DNA of 28,613 bases, taken from Alphaproteobacteria bacterium. Lineage in GTDB: Bacteria; Pseudomonadota; Alphaproteobacteria; Rickettsiales; UBA8987. Positions 7,779 to 16,387 of the stretch are shown piece by piece (within the stretch, counting starts at the first letter, position 1; every line of letters starts with the position of its first letter). The notes under the pieces were generated by a model, which saw only the letters and a list, made by a program, of their open reading frames with translations, ran no database searches and was not told where the DNA came from. The translations under genes were made by a program, and so were the position numbers. Where the stretch lies: NCBI GenBank assembly GCA_023269645.1, contig JAHFPR010000004.1, positions 1 through 28,613 on the forward strand, in the 5' to 3' direction.

Positions 7779-8210
7779 ATGGCCGTAAAACAAGCGACAA
7801 AGCAATCGAGCACCTACAAGCCCTCGGAAAAAGAGCCGTATATGAGCGAAAAGCAGCTTGAGTATTTCAAGCAGAAGCTGCAGGCCTGGAAGCGCGAACT
7901 TCTGGAGGAATCCACGGAAACGCTCGGCCACCTGAAGGAAGAAAACTGGAACGAATCGGACATCACCGACCGCGCCACGGTGGAAACCGATACCGCGCTG
8001 GAACTCCGCACCCGCGACCGCTACCGCAAGCTGATCTCCAAAATTGATCAGGCGATCCAGCGCATTGAGGACGGCGAATACGGCTATTGCGAAGTAACGG
8101 GCGAACCTATCGGCATCAAGCGTCTGGAAGCGCGCCCCATCGCCACCATGACCCTCGCCGCGCAGGAAGAACACGAGCGCGAGGAAAAACTCCACGCGAA
8201 TAACGGCTAG
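7779..8210 (+). CDS. dksA: DksA, RNA polymerase secondary-channel regulator
   Basis: 143 residues. Works with ppGpp on RNA polymerase to adjust rRNA and biosynthetic promoters. The coiled-coil hairpin (about residues 22-95) has the tip DITDRA, keeping the Asp and Ala needed in E. coli DksA. The C-terminal globular part reads YGYCEVTGEPIGIKRLEARP then ATMTLAAQEEHE: of the four zinc-ligand cysteines only the first remains, the others being Thr, Thr and Ala. Loss of the zinc site is normal in alphaproteobacterial DksA. The ATG at 7779 is preferred over 7767 because a GGAG lies at good spacing. A weak TTGCAA-17-TAAACA promoter candidate is at 7700-7728. Confidence 0.93.
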   Translation: MAVKQATKQSSTYKPSEKEPYMSEKQLEYFKQKLQAWKRELLEESTETLGHLKEENWNESDITDRATVETDTALELRTRDRYRKLISKIDQAIQRIEDGEYGYCEVTGEPIGIKRLEARPIATMTLAAQEEHEREEKLHANNG

Positions 8211-8215
8211 GAGCA

Positions 8216-8279
8216 GGTTATAGGAACAGGTTCCAGAATAGGGTTTTGCCACAACCTGTTCCTGAAACCTGTTCCTGAA
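8216..8279. repeat. inverted CCTGTTC-type heptamer repeats, possible two-way terminator
   Basis: AGGAACAGGTT (8222-8232) and its exact complement (8253-8263) form an 11-bp stem with a 20-nt loop, and a second AACCTGTTCCT follows at 8266-8276. It fills the 71-bp gap between convergent dksA and ispB, so it may act as their terminator. The same sequence family occurs at 16765-16822. Confidence 0.75.
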
Positions 8280-8281
8280 TA

Positions 8282-9310
8282 TCAATACGGCCTGCTCACC
8301 GAGAACTCCAGAAGCTCCAGTAATGCCGTTTTAATCTCGGAAACCGGGAAGATTTCAAGCGCGGCGGCGGCTTTTCCTGCATATTCCCGCGCGCAGCCCA
8401 TTGTATCCGGAAGCGCGTTGTGCCGCTGGATGTATTCCACCGCCCTGGCCAGATCACCCTCCCGCTGCTCTCCGCCGATGACACGCTCCCAGAACAATTT
8501 TTCCGCCGCGTCGCCGCGCGCGTAGGCCAGAATCACCGGCAGCGTCACTTTGCCCTCACGGAAATCGTCGCCGATGGTTTTGCCGAGCCGCTCCTGCGTG
8601 GCGGAATAATCCAGCGCGTCGTCAGCAATCTGGAACGCCACGCCGAGATACCGCCCAAAACTCTCCAGTGCCCTTTCCTCCGCTTCCGGCCTTTCCGCCA
8701 CCACCGCCCCCACGCGGCACGCCGCCGCGAACAACTGCGCCGTTTTGCGGGCGATAATATCCGTGTAAGCCTCCTGCGTGGTGGTGATGTCGCCTGCGGC
8801 CATCAGCTGCTTCACCTCGCCTTCGGTAATCACGGAAGACGCATCGGAGAGTATCTCCAGCACCTTGATGGAGCCGTCCCGCGCCATGAGCTGGAACGCC
8901 TTGCCGAGCAGATAATCCCCCACCAGCACACTCGCCGCGTTGCCCCAGACGTTATTGGCGGTATCCACCCCCCGGCGCAGCTTGCTTTCATCCACCACAT
9001 CATCGTGCAGCAGGGTGGCGGTATGCAGAAGCTCGATCGCCGCCGCGAGCTGGACATGGCGGCTACCCTCGTAGCCGCATAATTTACCGGAGAGAATCGT
9101 CAGCACAGGCCGCAACCGCTTGCCGCCGGAAGCCAGGATATGCTGCACAATTTGCGGAATCAGTGCCGCCTCATTCTCCGTGATAGCGAGGATGATGCCA
9201 TCCACCCGCTTGAGTTCTCCTACAAAAAGACCGCGCCATTTATCGAGGATGTTGGACGAAAGGGATTCCTCCGACACCTGCAATCCGAAACCTGGAACCT
9301 GCTCTTTCAT
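8282..9310 (-). CDS. ispB: polyprenyl (octaprenyl-type) diphosphate synthase
   Basis: 342 residues; trans-prenyltransferase that elongates farnesyl diphosphate with isopentenyl diphosphate for the ubiquinone side chain. The first aspartate-rich motif is LLHDDVVDES (about residues 99-108), GGKRLRPVL lies before it (about 62-70), and the second motif is FQIADDALDYSATQERLGK with GDDFREGKVTLP after it. A small residue and the absence of bulky groups upstream of DDVVD fit a long-chain product, but chain length cannot be read reliably. The first 13 or so residues (KEQVPGFGLQVSE) look like translated heptamer repeat and are not conserved-looking; no better start codon with a ribosome site was found, so 9310 is kept with caution. 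Confidence 0.9.
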   Translation of the reverse strand: MKEQVPGFGLQVSEESLSSNILDKWRGLFVGELKRVDGIILAITENEAALIPQIVQHILASGGKRLRPVLTILSGKLCGYEGSRHVQLAAAIELLHTATLLHDDVVDESKLRRGVDTANNVWGNAASVLVGDYLLGKAFQLMARDGSIKVLEILSDASSVITEGEVKQLMAAGDITTTQEAYTDIIARKTAQLFAAACRVGAVVAERPEAEERALESFGRYLGVAFQIADDALDYSATQERLGKTIGDDFREGKVTLPVILAYARGDAAEKLFWERVIGGEQREGDLARAVEYIQRHNALPDTMGCAREYAGKAAAALEIFPVSEIKTALLELLEFSVSRPY

Positions 9311-9388
9311 GCCGCTTTAGTACATCGCAAGCGTTGTGGAATCAAGCGGATGTTGCAAGGCCGCCGCCACTGTTGTAAAGAATGGTAG

Positions 9389-11644
9389 ATGACATTCCTT
9401 TATACCACAACAATTTTCCTCAGTGCCTTGTTGCTTTTCCTGGTGCAGCCGCTGGTGGGGAAAATGATTCTGCCGCTGCTGGGCGGCGCGCCCACCGTGT
9501 GGAATACTGTGATGGTTTTTTTCCAGGCGGTGCTGCTGTGCGGATATATGTATGCCCATTTCTCACGGAAATTCCTGGGGGTAAAGGGGCAATCGGTGGT
9601 GCATCTCGCGCTGCTGGGCGTGGCTGCACTGGCACTTCCCATCATTATTCCCGCGACCATCCCCGATAGCGCGATCTATCACCCCACACCCTGGCTGCTT
9701 ACCACACTTGGGCTGGCGGTGGGGCTGCCGTTTTTTGCACTCTCCGCCAATGCGCCGATGCTGCAAAGCTGGCTCGCCCGCACCAGCCACAAGGATGCGG
9801 AGAACCCCTATTTCCTTTACGCCGCCAGCAATTTCGGCAGCATGATCGCCCTGCTGGGCTATCCGCTGGTTGTTGAGCCTTTTCTGGAATTACCCCACCA
9901 ATCGCACCTCTGGGCGATTGGCTTCGCGCTGCTGGGGGGATGCATTGCGCTGTGTGCGGCGGTATTGTGGCGAAATTTCAGCCAGGATTCCCCTCAGGAA
10001 GCACTAACGCCACCCCCCGTGGAAATTATCCCGGCGCGGCGCAAATGCTTCTGGGTGCTGCTCGCCTTCGTACCCTCCAGCCTGTTGCTCGGAACCACCA
10101 CCATCCTCACCACGGATATAGCTTCGATTCCACTTCTGTGGGTGCTGCCGCTGACTATTTACCTGCTTTCCTTTGTGCTGGTATTCGCCAAACGTCCGCT
10201 GCTGTATGAACGCAGTCGGAACGCCCTGTTCCCGCTTGCCATGTTCATCGCAGTTATCCGCATGGCAGAGGGCACGGTGGCGGAAACCGGACTGATGCTC
10301 ATTTACCTGCTGCTGCTTTTCGCCGGATGCATGGTGTGCCACCATCGGCTGGCGCGCGATAAACCTTCGCCTGCGCACCTCACGGAATTTTACCTGTGGA
10401 TGAGCGCAGGCGGGGTGCTGGGCGGCATCTTCAACGCGCTGCTTGCGCCGGTGCTGTTCCCCCATATCTGGGAATATCCGCTGGCACTGGCACTGGCCTG
10501 CATCCTTTGCCCTGCGGCGGCGGACGAGAAAAAAAACACCTTCCGGTTTTCGCTCAGGGATGTGGGCGCGCCGTTAGTGGTGCTGGGGGCGATGGCAGCG
10601 TTTTTCTTTATCTCGCAGCAGGCTTTCGTCCGTTATCCGGATGCGTTCGCCGCGATGGATGCGTGGATCAAAGCACATAATCCCCTGGAAACAAAGCTCT
10701 CGGTATTTTCACTGCTGGCAGGAGTGGCGGTGGTTATCCCGCTTGGGGCGTGCTTTCTGTTCCGCCTTCGCCCGCTGCGTTTCGGCTTGATGATCGGTGC
10801 GCTGTTCGCGGTAGGCATGGTGAATCCCCTGCAACTTTCCGACAAAGTGACGCATATCGAGCGCAATTTCTTCGGCGTAGTGCGTGTGCAGGAATTCAAA
10901 AGTGCCGGACTCACGGTGCTCTACCACGGCACGACGATGCACGGGATGCAGAGCAGCAAGCCCGACCTCCGCCTGCGCCCGCTCGGCTATTACCATCCGG
11001 AAGGACCATTCGGGGATTTCTTCCGGGCGTTTTCGGAGCAAGCCTCACATGGGAGAATCGGCATTATGGGGCTTGGCGCAGGCAGCCTCGCCTGCCTCGC
11101 CCGGAGCAGCGATACCATGACCTATTATGAAATTGATCCGGTAGTAGATAACCTCGCGCGCGACCCGCATTACTTCACCTTCCTGAGGGATTGCCCGCCG
11201 GAGGGACATACCGTGCTCGGCGATGCGCGGCTTTCCCTGGTGAAGGAGCCGGACGGCACGTTTGATATGCTGGTGGTTGACGTGTTTTCCTCCGATGCCA
11301 TCCCCACCCACCTGCTCACCAGGGAAGCCTTTGCGCTTTACATGAAAAAACTTGCGCCCGGAGGTGTGATCGCGGTACATATCAGCAACCGCCATCTGGA
11401 TCTTGCCCCGGTGGTCAGCGCAGTGGCGCGGAGCGTGGGGCTGGATGGTGCGATCACGCTCGATAAAAAACCGAGCGCGGACGGTCTAAAATTCCCCACG
11501 GAACTGGTGGTGCTTTCCACCAATCAGGTATTCATCGCGCGTCTGCAGGCCGAATCTCCAGGGTGGAAACCGCTTCCGCCCGCGCGCCCGGAGATGCTGT
11601 GGACGGATAGTTTCTCCAACATCCTGCGGGTGCTGAGGCATTAA
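9389..11644 (+). CDS. polytopic membrane protein fused to a spermidine-synthase-like domain
   Basis: 751 residues. About the first 490 are hydrophobic, with roughly a dozen membrane segments ([14 protein letters not shown] near the start is a recurrent motif of this family), and the last 230 are a soluble SAM-type fold: [17 protein letters not shown] (about residues 555-571), [15 protein letters not shown], and [19 protein letters not shown]. This matches the widespread but poorly characterised group of spermidine-synthase-like proteins with an MFS-like membrane half. The catalytic residues of true spermidine synthases are only partly recognisable, so polyamine synthesis should not be assumed. 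It begins 78 bp from the divergent ispB; the glyQ start is 61 nt downstream. Confidence 0.82.
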   Translation: MTFLYTTTIFLSALLLFLVQPLVGKMILPLLGGAPTVWNTVMVFFQAVLLCGYMYAHFSRKFLGVKGQSVVHLALLGVAALALPIIIPATIPDSAIYHPTPWLLTTLGLAVGLPFFALSANAPMLQSWLARTSHKDAENPYFLYAASNFGSMIALLGYPLVVEPFLELPHQSHLWAIGFALLGGCIALCAAVLWRNFSQDSPQEALTPPPVEIIPARRKCFWVLLAFVPSSLLLGTTTILTTDIASIPLLWVLPLTIYLLSFVLVFAKRPLLYERSRNALFPLAMFIAVIRMAEGTVAETGLMLIYLLLLFAGCMVCHHRLARDKPSPAHLTEFYLWMSAGGVLGGIFNALLAPVLFPHIWEYPLALALACILCPAAADEKKNTFRFSLRDVGAPLVVLGAMAAFFFISQQAFVRYPDAFAAMDAWIKAHNPLETKLSVFSLLAGVAVVIPLGACFLFRLRPLRFGLMIGALFAVGMVNPLQLSDKVTHIERNFFGVVRVQEFKSAGLTVLYHGTTMHGMQSSKPDLRLRPLGYYHPEGPFGDFFRAFSEQASHGRIGIMGLGAGSLACLARSSDTMTYYEIDPVVDNLARDPHYFTFLRDCPPEGHTVLGDARLSLVKEPDGTFDMLVVDVFSSDAIPTHLLTREAFALYMKKLAPGGVIAVHISNRHLDLAPVVSAVARSVGLDGAITLDKKPSADGLKFPTELVVLSTNQVFIARLQAESPGWKPLPPARPEMLWTDSFSNILRVLRH

Positions 11645-11705
11645 ATCTTGCGCCATGACGCAGGTTGTGCTATTCCGCGAACCTCGGTATCGTAACGGAA
11701 AAACT

Positions 11706-12605
11706 ATGTCCCTATCCTTCCAGAAACTTATCCTGACCCTCCAGCATTTCTGGGCGGAGCAGGGCTGCGTGATTCTGCAACCCTATGATGTGGAGATGGG
11801 CGCGGGCACGTTCCACCCCGCCACGGTGCTGCGCTCGCTGGGCCCGGACGCGTGGAAGGCCGCGTATGTGCAGCCCTCCCGCCGCCCGAAGGACGGACGC
11901 TATGGCCAGAATCCCAACCGCCTCGGCCATTATTACCAGTTCCAGGTGATCCTGAAGCCCTCGCCGGATAACCTCCAGGAGCTTTACCTCGAAAGCCTGA
12001 AAACCATCGGCATCGATCCGCTGAAGCACGATATACGCTTCGTGGAGGATGACTGGGAATCGCCCACGCTCGGCGCATGGGGGCTGGGCTGGGAAGTGTG
12101 GTGCGATGGCATGGAAGTGACGCAGTTCACCTATTTCCAGCAGGTCGGCGGCATTGATTGCAACCCCGTTTCCGGTGAAATCACCTACGGGCTGGAGCGG
12201 CTCTGTATGTACATCCAGAGCGTGGAAAACGTGTACGACCTCGATTTCAATGGCGGCAAGGGCGCGGAAAAAGTCACCTATGGTGACGTCTTCCTCCGCA
12301 ACGAGCAGGAATTTTCCGCCTACCACCTTGAGTTCGCGGATACCGATTTGATGCTCCGGCATTTCAGCGCTGCGGAAAAGGAATGCGCGGCACTGCTGGC
12401 GCGGAACCTCGCGCTCCCTGCCTATGACCAGTGCGTCAAGGCATCCCACTGCTTCAACATCCTTGATGCGCGGGGCGTGATCGGCGTGACGGAACGCGCG
12501 GCCTACATCAAGCGTGTGCGCGATCTGGCGAAAGCGTGCTGCGAGGCGTATGTTGGAGTAGAGAGCAGAGCGCAGGGAGCAGAGAGCAAGGAAGAGGCGG
12601 CATAA
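11706..12605 (+). CDS. glyQ: glycyl-tRNA synthetase alpha subunit
   Basis: 299 residues; with GlyS it forms the bacterial alpha2beta2 enzyme that charges tRNA-Gly. The class II catalytic signatures are strong: [61 protein letters not shown], and [11 protein letters not shown]. The ATG at 11706 is chosen over an in-frame ATG at 11655 because conserved sequence (MSLSFQKLI) begins there. The last 15 or so residues ([15 protein letters not shown]) are not family sequence: they are the translation of a heptamer array at 12555-12596. Two foreign-looking genes and panD separate it from glyS. Confidence 0.96.
   Translation: MSLSFQKLILTLQHFWAEQGCVILQPYDVEMGAGTFHPATVLRSLGPDAWKAAYVQPSRRPKDGRYGQNPNRLGHYYQFQVILKPSPDNLQELYLESLKTIGIDPLKHDIRFVEDDWESPTLGAWGLGWEVWCDGMEVTQFTYFQQVGGIDCNPVSGEITYGLERLCMYIQSVENVYDLDFNGGKGAEKVTYGDVFLRNEQEFSAYHLEFADTDLMLRHFSAAEKECAALLARNLALPAYDQCVKASHCFNILDARGVIGVTERAAYIKRVRDLAKACCEAYVGVESRAQGAESKEEAA
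12555..12596 (+). repeat. heptamer array (AGAGCAG type) at the 3' end of glyQ
   Basis: Six consecutive 7-mers can be read: GGAGTAG, AGAGCAG, AGCGCAG, GGAGCAG, AGAGCAA, GGAAGAG. They encode the C-terminal tail of GlyQ. An array of the complementary sequence lies at 13657-13684, on the other side of a two-gene cassette. Confidence 0.85.
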
Positions 12606-12606
12606 A

Positions 12607-13290
12607 ATGTTTGCGCAATTTAAAAAAATGTCTTCTTTGGAAAACCCACATCAATGGGATAGTGAGCTTTTGCAGGCTTTTTTTGAAGGCACACAACGTC
12701 TTAGTGGCAAAACAATTATCCAGCATGACATCGCCATCAGTGGTATAAAATACTCAATTACCAACGGTGAGGCTGCTTTAAAAGCCTATGGCCATACTTT
12801 TTCTCGTCGCTTAAGAGAAAAAGATATTTGGATACAGTCTTCTATTGAGTTACAGGAACACTCTCAAGACATAATAGATAATAATAACTTACCAGAGGAT
12901 TTTTATGCAGATGGCAATCCTCTACTAAAGCCAGTTCCAGAAAACCTGTCGGGTTTTTCTGGTAGAGTGTATTTAGGCACTACTGGGCAGGGCTTAGATA
13001 AGAAAGCAGCATCATTAGAGGTTAGTTTATCATTCTCGAATGAACTCGAAAATTCGCAACTTCAACAAATAGAAAAAATATTTGAATGCTGCCGTCAAGA
13101 AAACCAGTTACCCATTTTGCAGCTAAGGTTAGAAATACCAGATTCACTAGATGTGGATAATACTATAAAGAATGTTAATATTGATGACTTTCCATCATTA
13201 AGAATTTCTCGCTATTGGCTGGAAAGTACGAGTGTTTTTAATTCAAAAATTTTAAGCAAAAGCCTAGTCTATAAAGAAGATATGCTATGA
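12607..13290 (+). CDS. hypothetical protein, AT-rich accessory gene
   Basis: 227 residues; I do not recognise a family. There is no signal peptide or membrane segment, so it is probably cytosolic. The N-terminal 40 residues look helical (WDSELLQAFFEGTQRLSG), the middle contains a Gly-rich turn (FSGRVYLGTTGQGLDKK) followed by alternating strands, and the end has a hydrophobic strand pair (LPILQLRLEIPDSLDV, ISRYWLESTSVFN). It starts 1 nt after the glyQ stop and overlaps the following four-helix-bundle gene by ATGA, so the pair is an operon. Codon use is A/T-rich, unlike glyQ and panD, which points to acquisition. Real coding is supported by the uninterrupted frame and the coupled junction. Confidence 0.7.
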   Translation: MFAQFKKMSSLENPHQWDSELLQAFFEGTQRLSGKTIIQHDIAISGIKYSITNGEAALKAYGHTFSRRLREKDIWIQSSIELQEHSQDIIDNNNLPEDFYADGNPLLKPVPENLSGFSGRVYLGTTGQGLDKKAASLEVSLSFSNELENSQLQQIEKIFECCRQENQLPILQLRLEIPDSLDVDNTIKNVNIDDFPSLRISRYWLESTSVFNSKILSKSLVYKEDML

Positions 13291-13700
13291 TCGAGAACGT
13301 CAAAAAATTGACGACGTGGCAAAAATCCGTTGTTTTAGTGAAAGCGATATACGCCTGTACGTCTGTTTTTCCAAAAGAAGAAATATATGGTCTGACAAGT
13401 CAGATGCGCCGTGCCGCAGTTTCTATTCCTTCCAATCTTGCGGATGGTCATTCGCGTCATACCACTAAGGAATACTTGCGTTATGTGCGTGTCGCTTATG
13501 GCTCCCTGGCTGAACTGGAAACGCAATGCTACCTAGCGCAGGAACTTGGTTTTCTAAAACCCGATGCCTACAAAGAAATTGTTTTATCGTCGGCAGAACT
13601 TGGCAGAATGATGAACAGCTTGATGCAATCATTACAGAAAAAAGTTAAAGAACGCGCTCTCTGCTCTCCGCTCTCTGCTCTCTCGGAGCAAACAGCATGA
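13287..13700 (+). CDS. four-helix-bundle protein (S23/IVS family, TIGR02436 type)
   Basis: 137 residues. [21 protein letters not shown] (about residues 8-28), [19 protein letters not shown] (about 35-53), the [20 protein letters not shown] helix (about 60-79) and a late helix match the four-helix-bundle proteins first seen inside intervening sequences of 23S rRNA genes and now known as free-standing genes in many genomes; their role is unclear, with nucleic-acid binding suggested. No rRNA is nearby. The C-terminus ([13 protein letters not shown]) is translated from an inverted heptamer array. It overlaps both neighbours by ATGA, so panD translation may now depend on it. Confidence 0.88.
   Translation: MIENVKKLTTWQKSVVLVKAIYACTSVFPKEEIYGLTSQMRRAAVSIPSNLADGHSRHTTKEYLRYVRVAYGSLAELETQCYLAQELGFLKPDAYKEIVLSSAELGRMMNSLMQSLQKKVKERALCSPLSALSEQTA
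13657..13684 (-). repeat. heptamer array in inverse orientation to the glyQ array
   Basis: CTCTCTG, CTCTCCG, CTCTCTG, CTCTCTC in a row; the complement is CAGAGAG, the same family as 12555-12596. Together the arrays form an inverted pair around the genes at 12607-13700. Confidence 0.85.
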
Positions 13701-14083
13701 TCCTCACCCTCCTCAAAGGCAAGCTGCACCGCGCAACCGTCACGGAATCCAATCTTGAATATGAAGGTTCCATCCGCATTGATGCCGACCTGATGAAAGC
13801 GTCGGGGATCATCAATTACGAGCAGGTGGATGTGTACGACATCAGCAACGGTGCGCGGTTCACCACCTATGCCGTGCCCGCGCCTGGCGGCAGTGGAACT
13901 ATCTGCGTGATGGGCGCGGCGGCGCATCTGGCGAAGGTGGGCGACCTCGTTATCATCGCGGCCTATTGCCAGATGAGCGCGGAACAGGCGCAGGGCTGGA
14001 AGCCGAAAACGGTGATATTGAATGAAAAAAACAGGATTAAGGAGCAGGGAGCAGGGAGCAGGGAGCAGGAAGAAAAAAGATGA
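13697..14083 (+). CDS. panD: aspartate 1-decarboxylase
   Basis: 128 residues; a pyruvoyl enzyme that makes beta-alanine for pantothenate. The proenzyme self-cleaves at the Gly-Ser in YEGSIRID (Ser25), and [36 protein letters not shown] and the tail VILNEKN are standard. The last 16 residues or so ([16 protein letters not shown]) are not PanD sequence but the translation of a GGAGCAG array at 14041-14068, added without breaking the frame. It overlaps the upstream four-helix-bundle gene by ATGA. Confidence 0.95.
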   Translation: MILTLLKGKLHRATVTESNLEYEGSIRIDADLMKASGIINYEQVDVYDISNGARFTTYAVPAPGGSGTICVMGAAAHLAKVGDLVIIAAYCQMSAEQAQGWKPKTVILNEKNRIKEQGAGSREQEEKR

Positions 14084-14184
14084 GAATATTTTGTTTGCAC
14101 ATAGCTTTTTATGACTCAGCTTTATGCCGGGTCGAAAAACCTCTTTCTTTACCTCGCCCCCTGCTCCCTGTTCCCTGCCCCCTG
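14041..14184. repeat. inverted GGAGCAG / CTGCTCC heptamer arrays between panD and glyS
   Basis: Four perfect GGAGCAG units (14041-14068) are followed, 92 nt later, by complementary units CTGCTCC, CTGTTCC, CTGCCCC (14161-14181). Similarity continues inward: the left side runs on as GAAGAAAAAAGA and the right side is preceded by TCTTTCTTTA. The ~85-bp interior has no gene. The right array ends at the glyS ribosome site (GGAGA). It could fold as a long stem between the two genes or be a small mobile repeat. Confidence 0.8.
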
Positions 14185-14194
14185 GAGACAATAC

Positions 14195-16318
14195 ATGGCT
14201 GAACTACTCCTCGAAATCCTTTCTGAAGAAATCCCGGCGCGGATGCAGTTGCCGATGGCGGAGCAGCTCCGCGCGGCAATGGAGGAAAAACTGAACAAGG
14301 AGCAGTTGTTCCACACCGGCGTAAAAACCTACGTCACGCCGCGCCGCATCGCGCTTTCCGTGGGGGGCTTAAGCCTTACCCAGGAAGATTCCGTGGTGGA
14401 AAAACGCGGCCCGAAAACCGACGCGCCGAAGCAAGCCATTGAGGGATTCCTCCGCTCCACCGGCCTTTCGCTCGAACAACTCACCCAACGCCCCACAGAT
14501 AAAGGCACGTTCTATTTCGCCGTGCAGAAGCAGAAAGGCCAGCCCACGAAAAAGCTCGTCGGTGCGGCACTCGGCGAGATTCTCCCCGCGCTCACCTGGC
14601 CGAAATCCATGCGCTGGGGGGCGCACACGCTGCGCTGGGTGCGCCCGATACACAGCATTATCTGCGTGTTCGGCGGGGAAATCCTGCCGCTTTCCTTCGG
14701 GCATCTTGAAGCCGGGAACGAATCGGAAGGCCACCGCTTCTTAAGCAAAGGGAAATTCTCCGTGGAGCATTTTGAGGAATACAGGAAGGAGCTGGAGCGG
14801 CGTTTCGTTATCCTCGATACCGCCCGGCGCAAGGAGATTATCCTCGAACAGGCGCAGCAGCTCGCAGGTGGCAAGGGGCTGGTGCTGATTGAGGATGATG
14901 CGCTCCTCACTGAGGTGGCGGGGCTGGTGGAATATCCCGTGGTACTGATGGGCGCAATTGATCAGGAATATATGAGCGTACCGGAGGAGGTGCTGATCTG
15001 CTCCATCCGCCACCACCAGAAATATTTTTGCCTCCGCGATAAGAAGGGTAGGCTCGCCCAGCATTTCCTGTTCGTCTCCAACATGAAAACGAAGGATGGT
15101 GGCGCGCATATCGTCGCGGGCAATGAGCGTGTGCTGCGGGCGCGCCTCGCCGACGCGCGCTTCTTCTGGGAACAGGATCGGGCAAGGCCGCTTGAAAGCC
15201 GCATGGATGCGCTCGCCAAAGTGGTTTTCCACGCGCGTCTGGGTACGATGGCGGAAAAGGCGGAACGCCTGGAAGCCCTCTGCAAAATTATCGCCGTGTG
15301 GGTTCCCCGTGCGGAGCTTCGCGTGGTGGAGCGCGCCGGGCTACTCGCCAAGGCAGATCTCGTCACCGGCATGGTAGGAGAGTTCCCGGAACTGCAGGGC
15401 ATCATGGGCGCGTATTACGCGCGTGAGGCCGGGGAAAAACCGGAACTGGCACTGGCTATCCGTGAGCATTACGCGCCCGTCGGCCCCTCGGATGCCTGCC
15501 CCACCGCGCCGGTTTCCGTGGTAGTGGCGATCGCGGATAAAATAGATACGCTGGTCGGGCTGTTCGCCGCCGGAGAAAAACCCACCGGCTCGAAAGACCC
15601 GTTCGCGCTGCGCCGCGCCGCGCTGGGGCTGATCCGCCTGATTCTGGAGAATAAACTTTCCATTCCGCTGCGCATCCTGATGGAAAACGCGCTGATGATT
15701 TATCCGAAATCGCTGCTGTCGCAGGTGGTGATGGAGGCTGGAGGCGGCAAAAAAACGAAAAAAATCAAGGCACAGGATGTGGTGGAAGAACTGCTCTCCT
15801 TCTTTGAGGAACGCCTGAAATATTCGCTGAAGGCGGAGAACGTGCGGCATGATCTTATCGCCGCCGTGTTCGCTTCGGGCAGCGAGAAGGGTGAGGACGA
15901 CCTGCTCCGCGCGGTGCAGCGCGTGGCGGCACTGGAGCGTTTCCTCGCCACGGAAGATGGCATGAATCTGCTCGCGGCGTATCGCCGCGCGGTCAACATC
16001 GTCGCCATTGAGGAAAAGAAAGACGGAAAATCCTATACCGGCGCGCCGGGCAAGGGGCATCTCACGCAGCCGGAGGAACTCGCGCTGTTCGAGGCAATCC
16101 ACCAGCTTCGCCCCGGCATCAAGGCTTCGCTGGAGGGCAGCCGCTTCGAGGAAGCAATGGAGAAACTCTCCTCTCTCCGCGCGCCGATTGACCGTTTTTT
16201 CGAGAAAGTCACCGTGAACTGCGATAATCCGGATACGCGCAAAAATCGCCTGAAACTCCTCGCCCAGTTACGCGAACTGCTGGATGCCATCGCGGATTTC
16301 TCGGTGATCGAGGGGTAG
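14195..16318 (+). CDS. glyS: glycyl-tRNA synthetase beta subunit
   Basis: 707 residues, slightly above the usual ~690. The N-terminus MAELLLEILSEEIPARM is the family hallmark; other typical segments are YVTPRRIAL, PKSMRWG, RWVRPIHSI, SIRHHQKYF and SKDPFALRRAALGLIRL, with a C-terminal DALR-like anticodon-binding helix bundle. The start at 14195 has a GGAGA site; the frame is open to 14111 but the extra residues are repeat-derived (LAPCSLFPAPW). It acts with GlyQ, though the two genes are now separated by three others. Confidence 0.96.
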   Translation: MAELLLEILSEEIPARMQLPMAEQLRAAMEEKLNKEQLFHTGVKTYVTPRRIALSVGGLSLTQEDSVVEKRGPKTDAPKQAIEGFLRSTGLSLEQLTQRPTDKGTFYFAVQKQKGQPTKKLVGAALGEILPALTWPKSMRWGAHTLRWVRPIHSIICVFGGEILPLSFGHLEAGNESEGHRFLSKGKFSVEHFEEYRKELERRFVILDTARRKEIILEQAQQLAGGKGLVLIEDDALLTEVAGLVEYPVVLMGAIDQEYMSVPEEVLICSIRHHQKYFCLRDKKGRLAQHFLFVSNMKTKDGGAHIVAGNERVLRARLADARFFWEQDRARPLESRMDALAKVVFHARLGTMAEKAERLEALCKIIAVWVPRAELRVVERAGLLAKADLVTGMVGEFPELQGIMGAYYAREAGEKPELALAIREHYAPVGPSDACPTAPVSVVVAIADKIDTLVGLFAAGEKPTGSKDPFALRRAALGLIRLILENKLSIPLRILMENALMIYPKSLLSQVVMEAGGGKKTKKIKAQDVVEELLSFFEERLKYSLKAENVRHDLIAAVFASGSEKGEDDLLRAVQRVAALERFLATEDGMNLLAAYRRAVNIVAIEEKKDGKSYTGAPGKGHLTQPEELALFEAIHQLRPGIKASLEGSRFEEAMEKLSSLRAPIDRFFEKVTVNCDNPDTRKNRLKLLAQLRELLDAIADFSVIEG

Positions 16319-16345
16319 GCCGTTTCCGCGTAACCATTCTTTACT

Positions 16346-16375
16346 GAACTCTGGACTCCGAACTCCGAACTCTGG
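16346..16375 (+). repeat. heptamer array (GAACTCC type)
   Basis: Four 7-mers, GAACTCT, GGACTCC, GAACTCC, GAACTCT, lie in the 69-bp gap between glyS and the NDUFA12 gene. Unlike the others here, no inverted partner is seen nearby. Confidence 0.8.
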
Positions 16376-16387
16376 TATAAGCACCGC

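Noticed and set aside
6588..8285. A long minus-strand open frame antisense to the second ankyrin gene, fliX and dksA
   Set aside because: The three plus-strand genes have clear families and ribosome sites; the antisense protein is Arg/Pro/Ala-rich without domains, as expected of a GC-rich shadow frame.
13287..13700. Four-helix-bundle gene as a sign of a split 23S rRNA gene
   Set aside because: No rRNA sequence lies around it; free-standing copies of this family are common.
12555..14184. Heptamer arrays as a possible CRISPR array
   Set aside because: The units are 7 bp and contiguous, without spacers; no cas genes are present.
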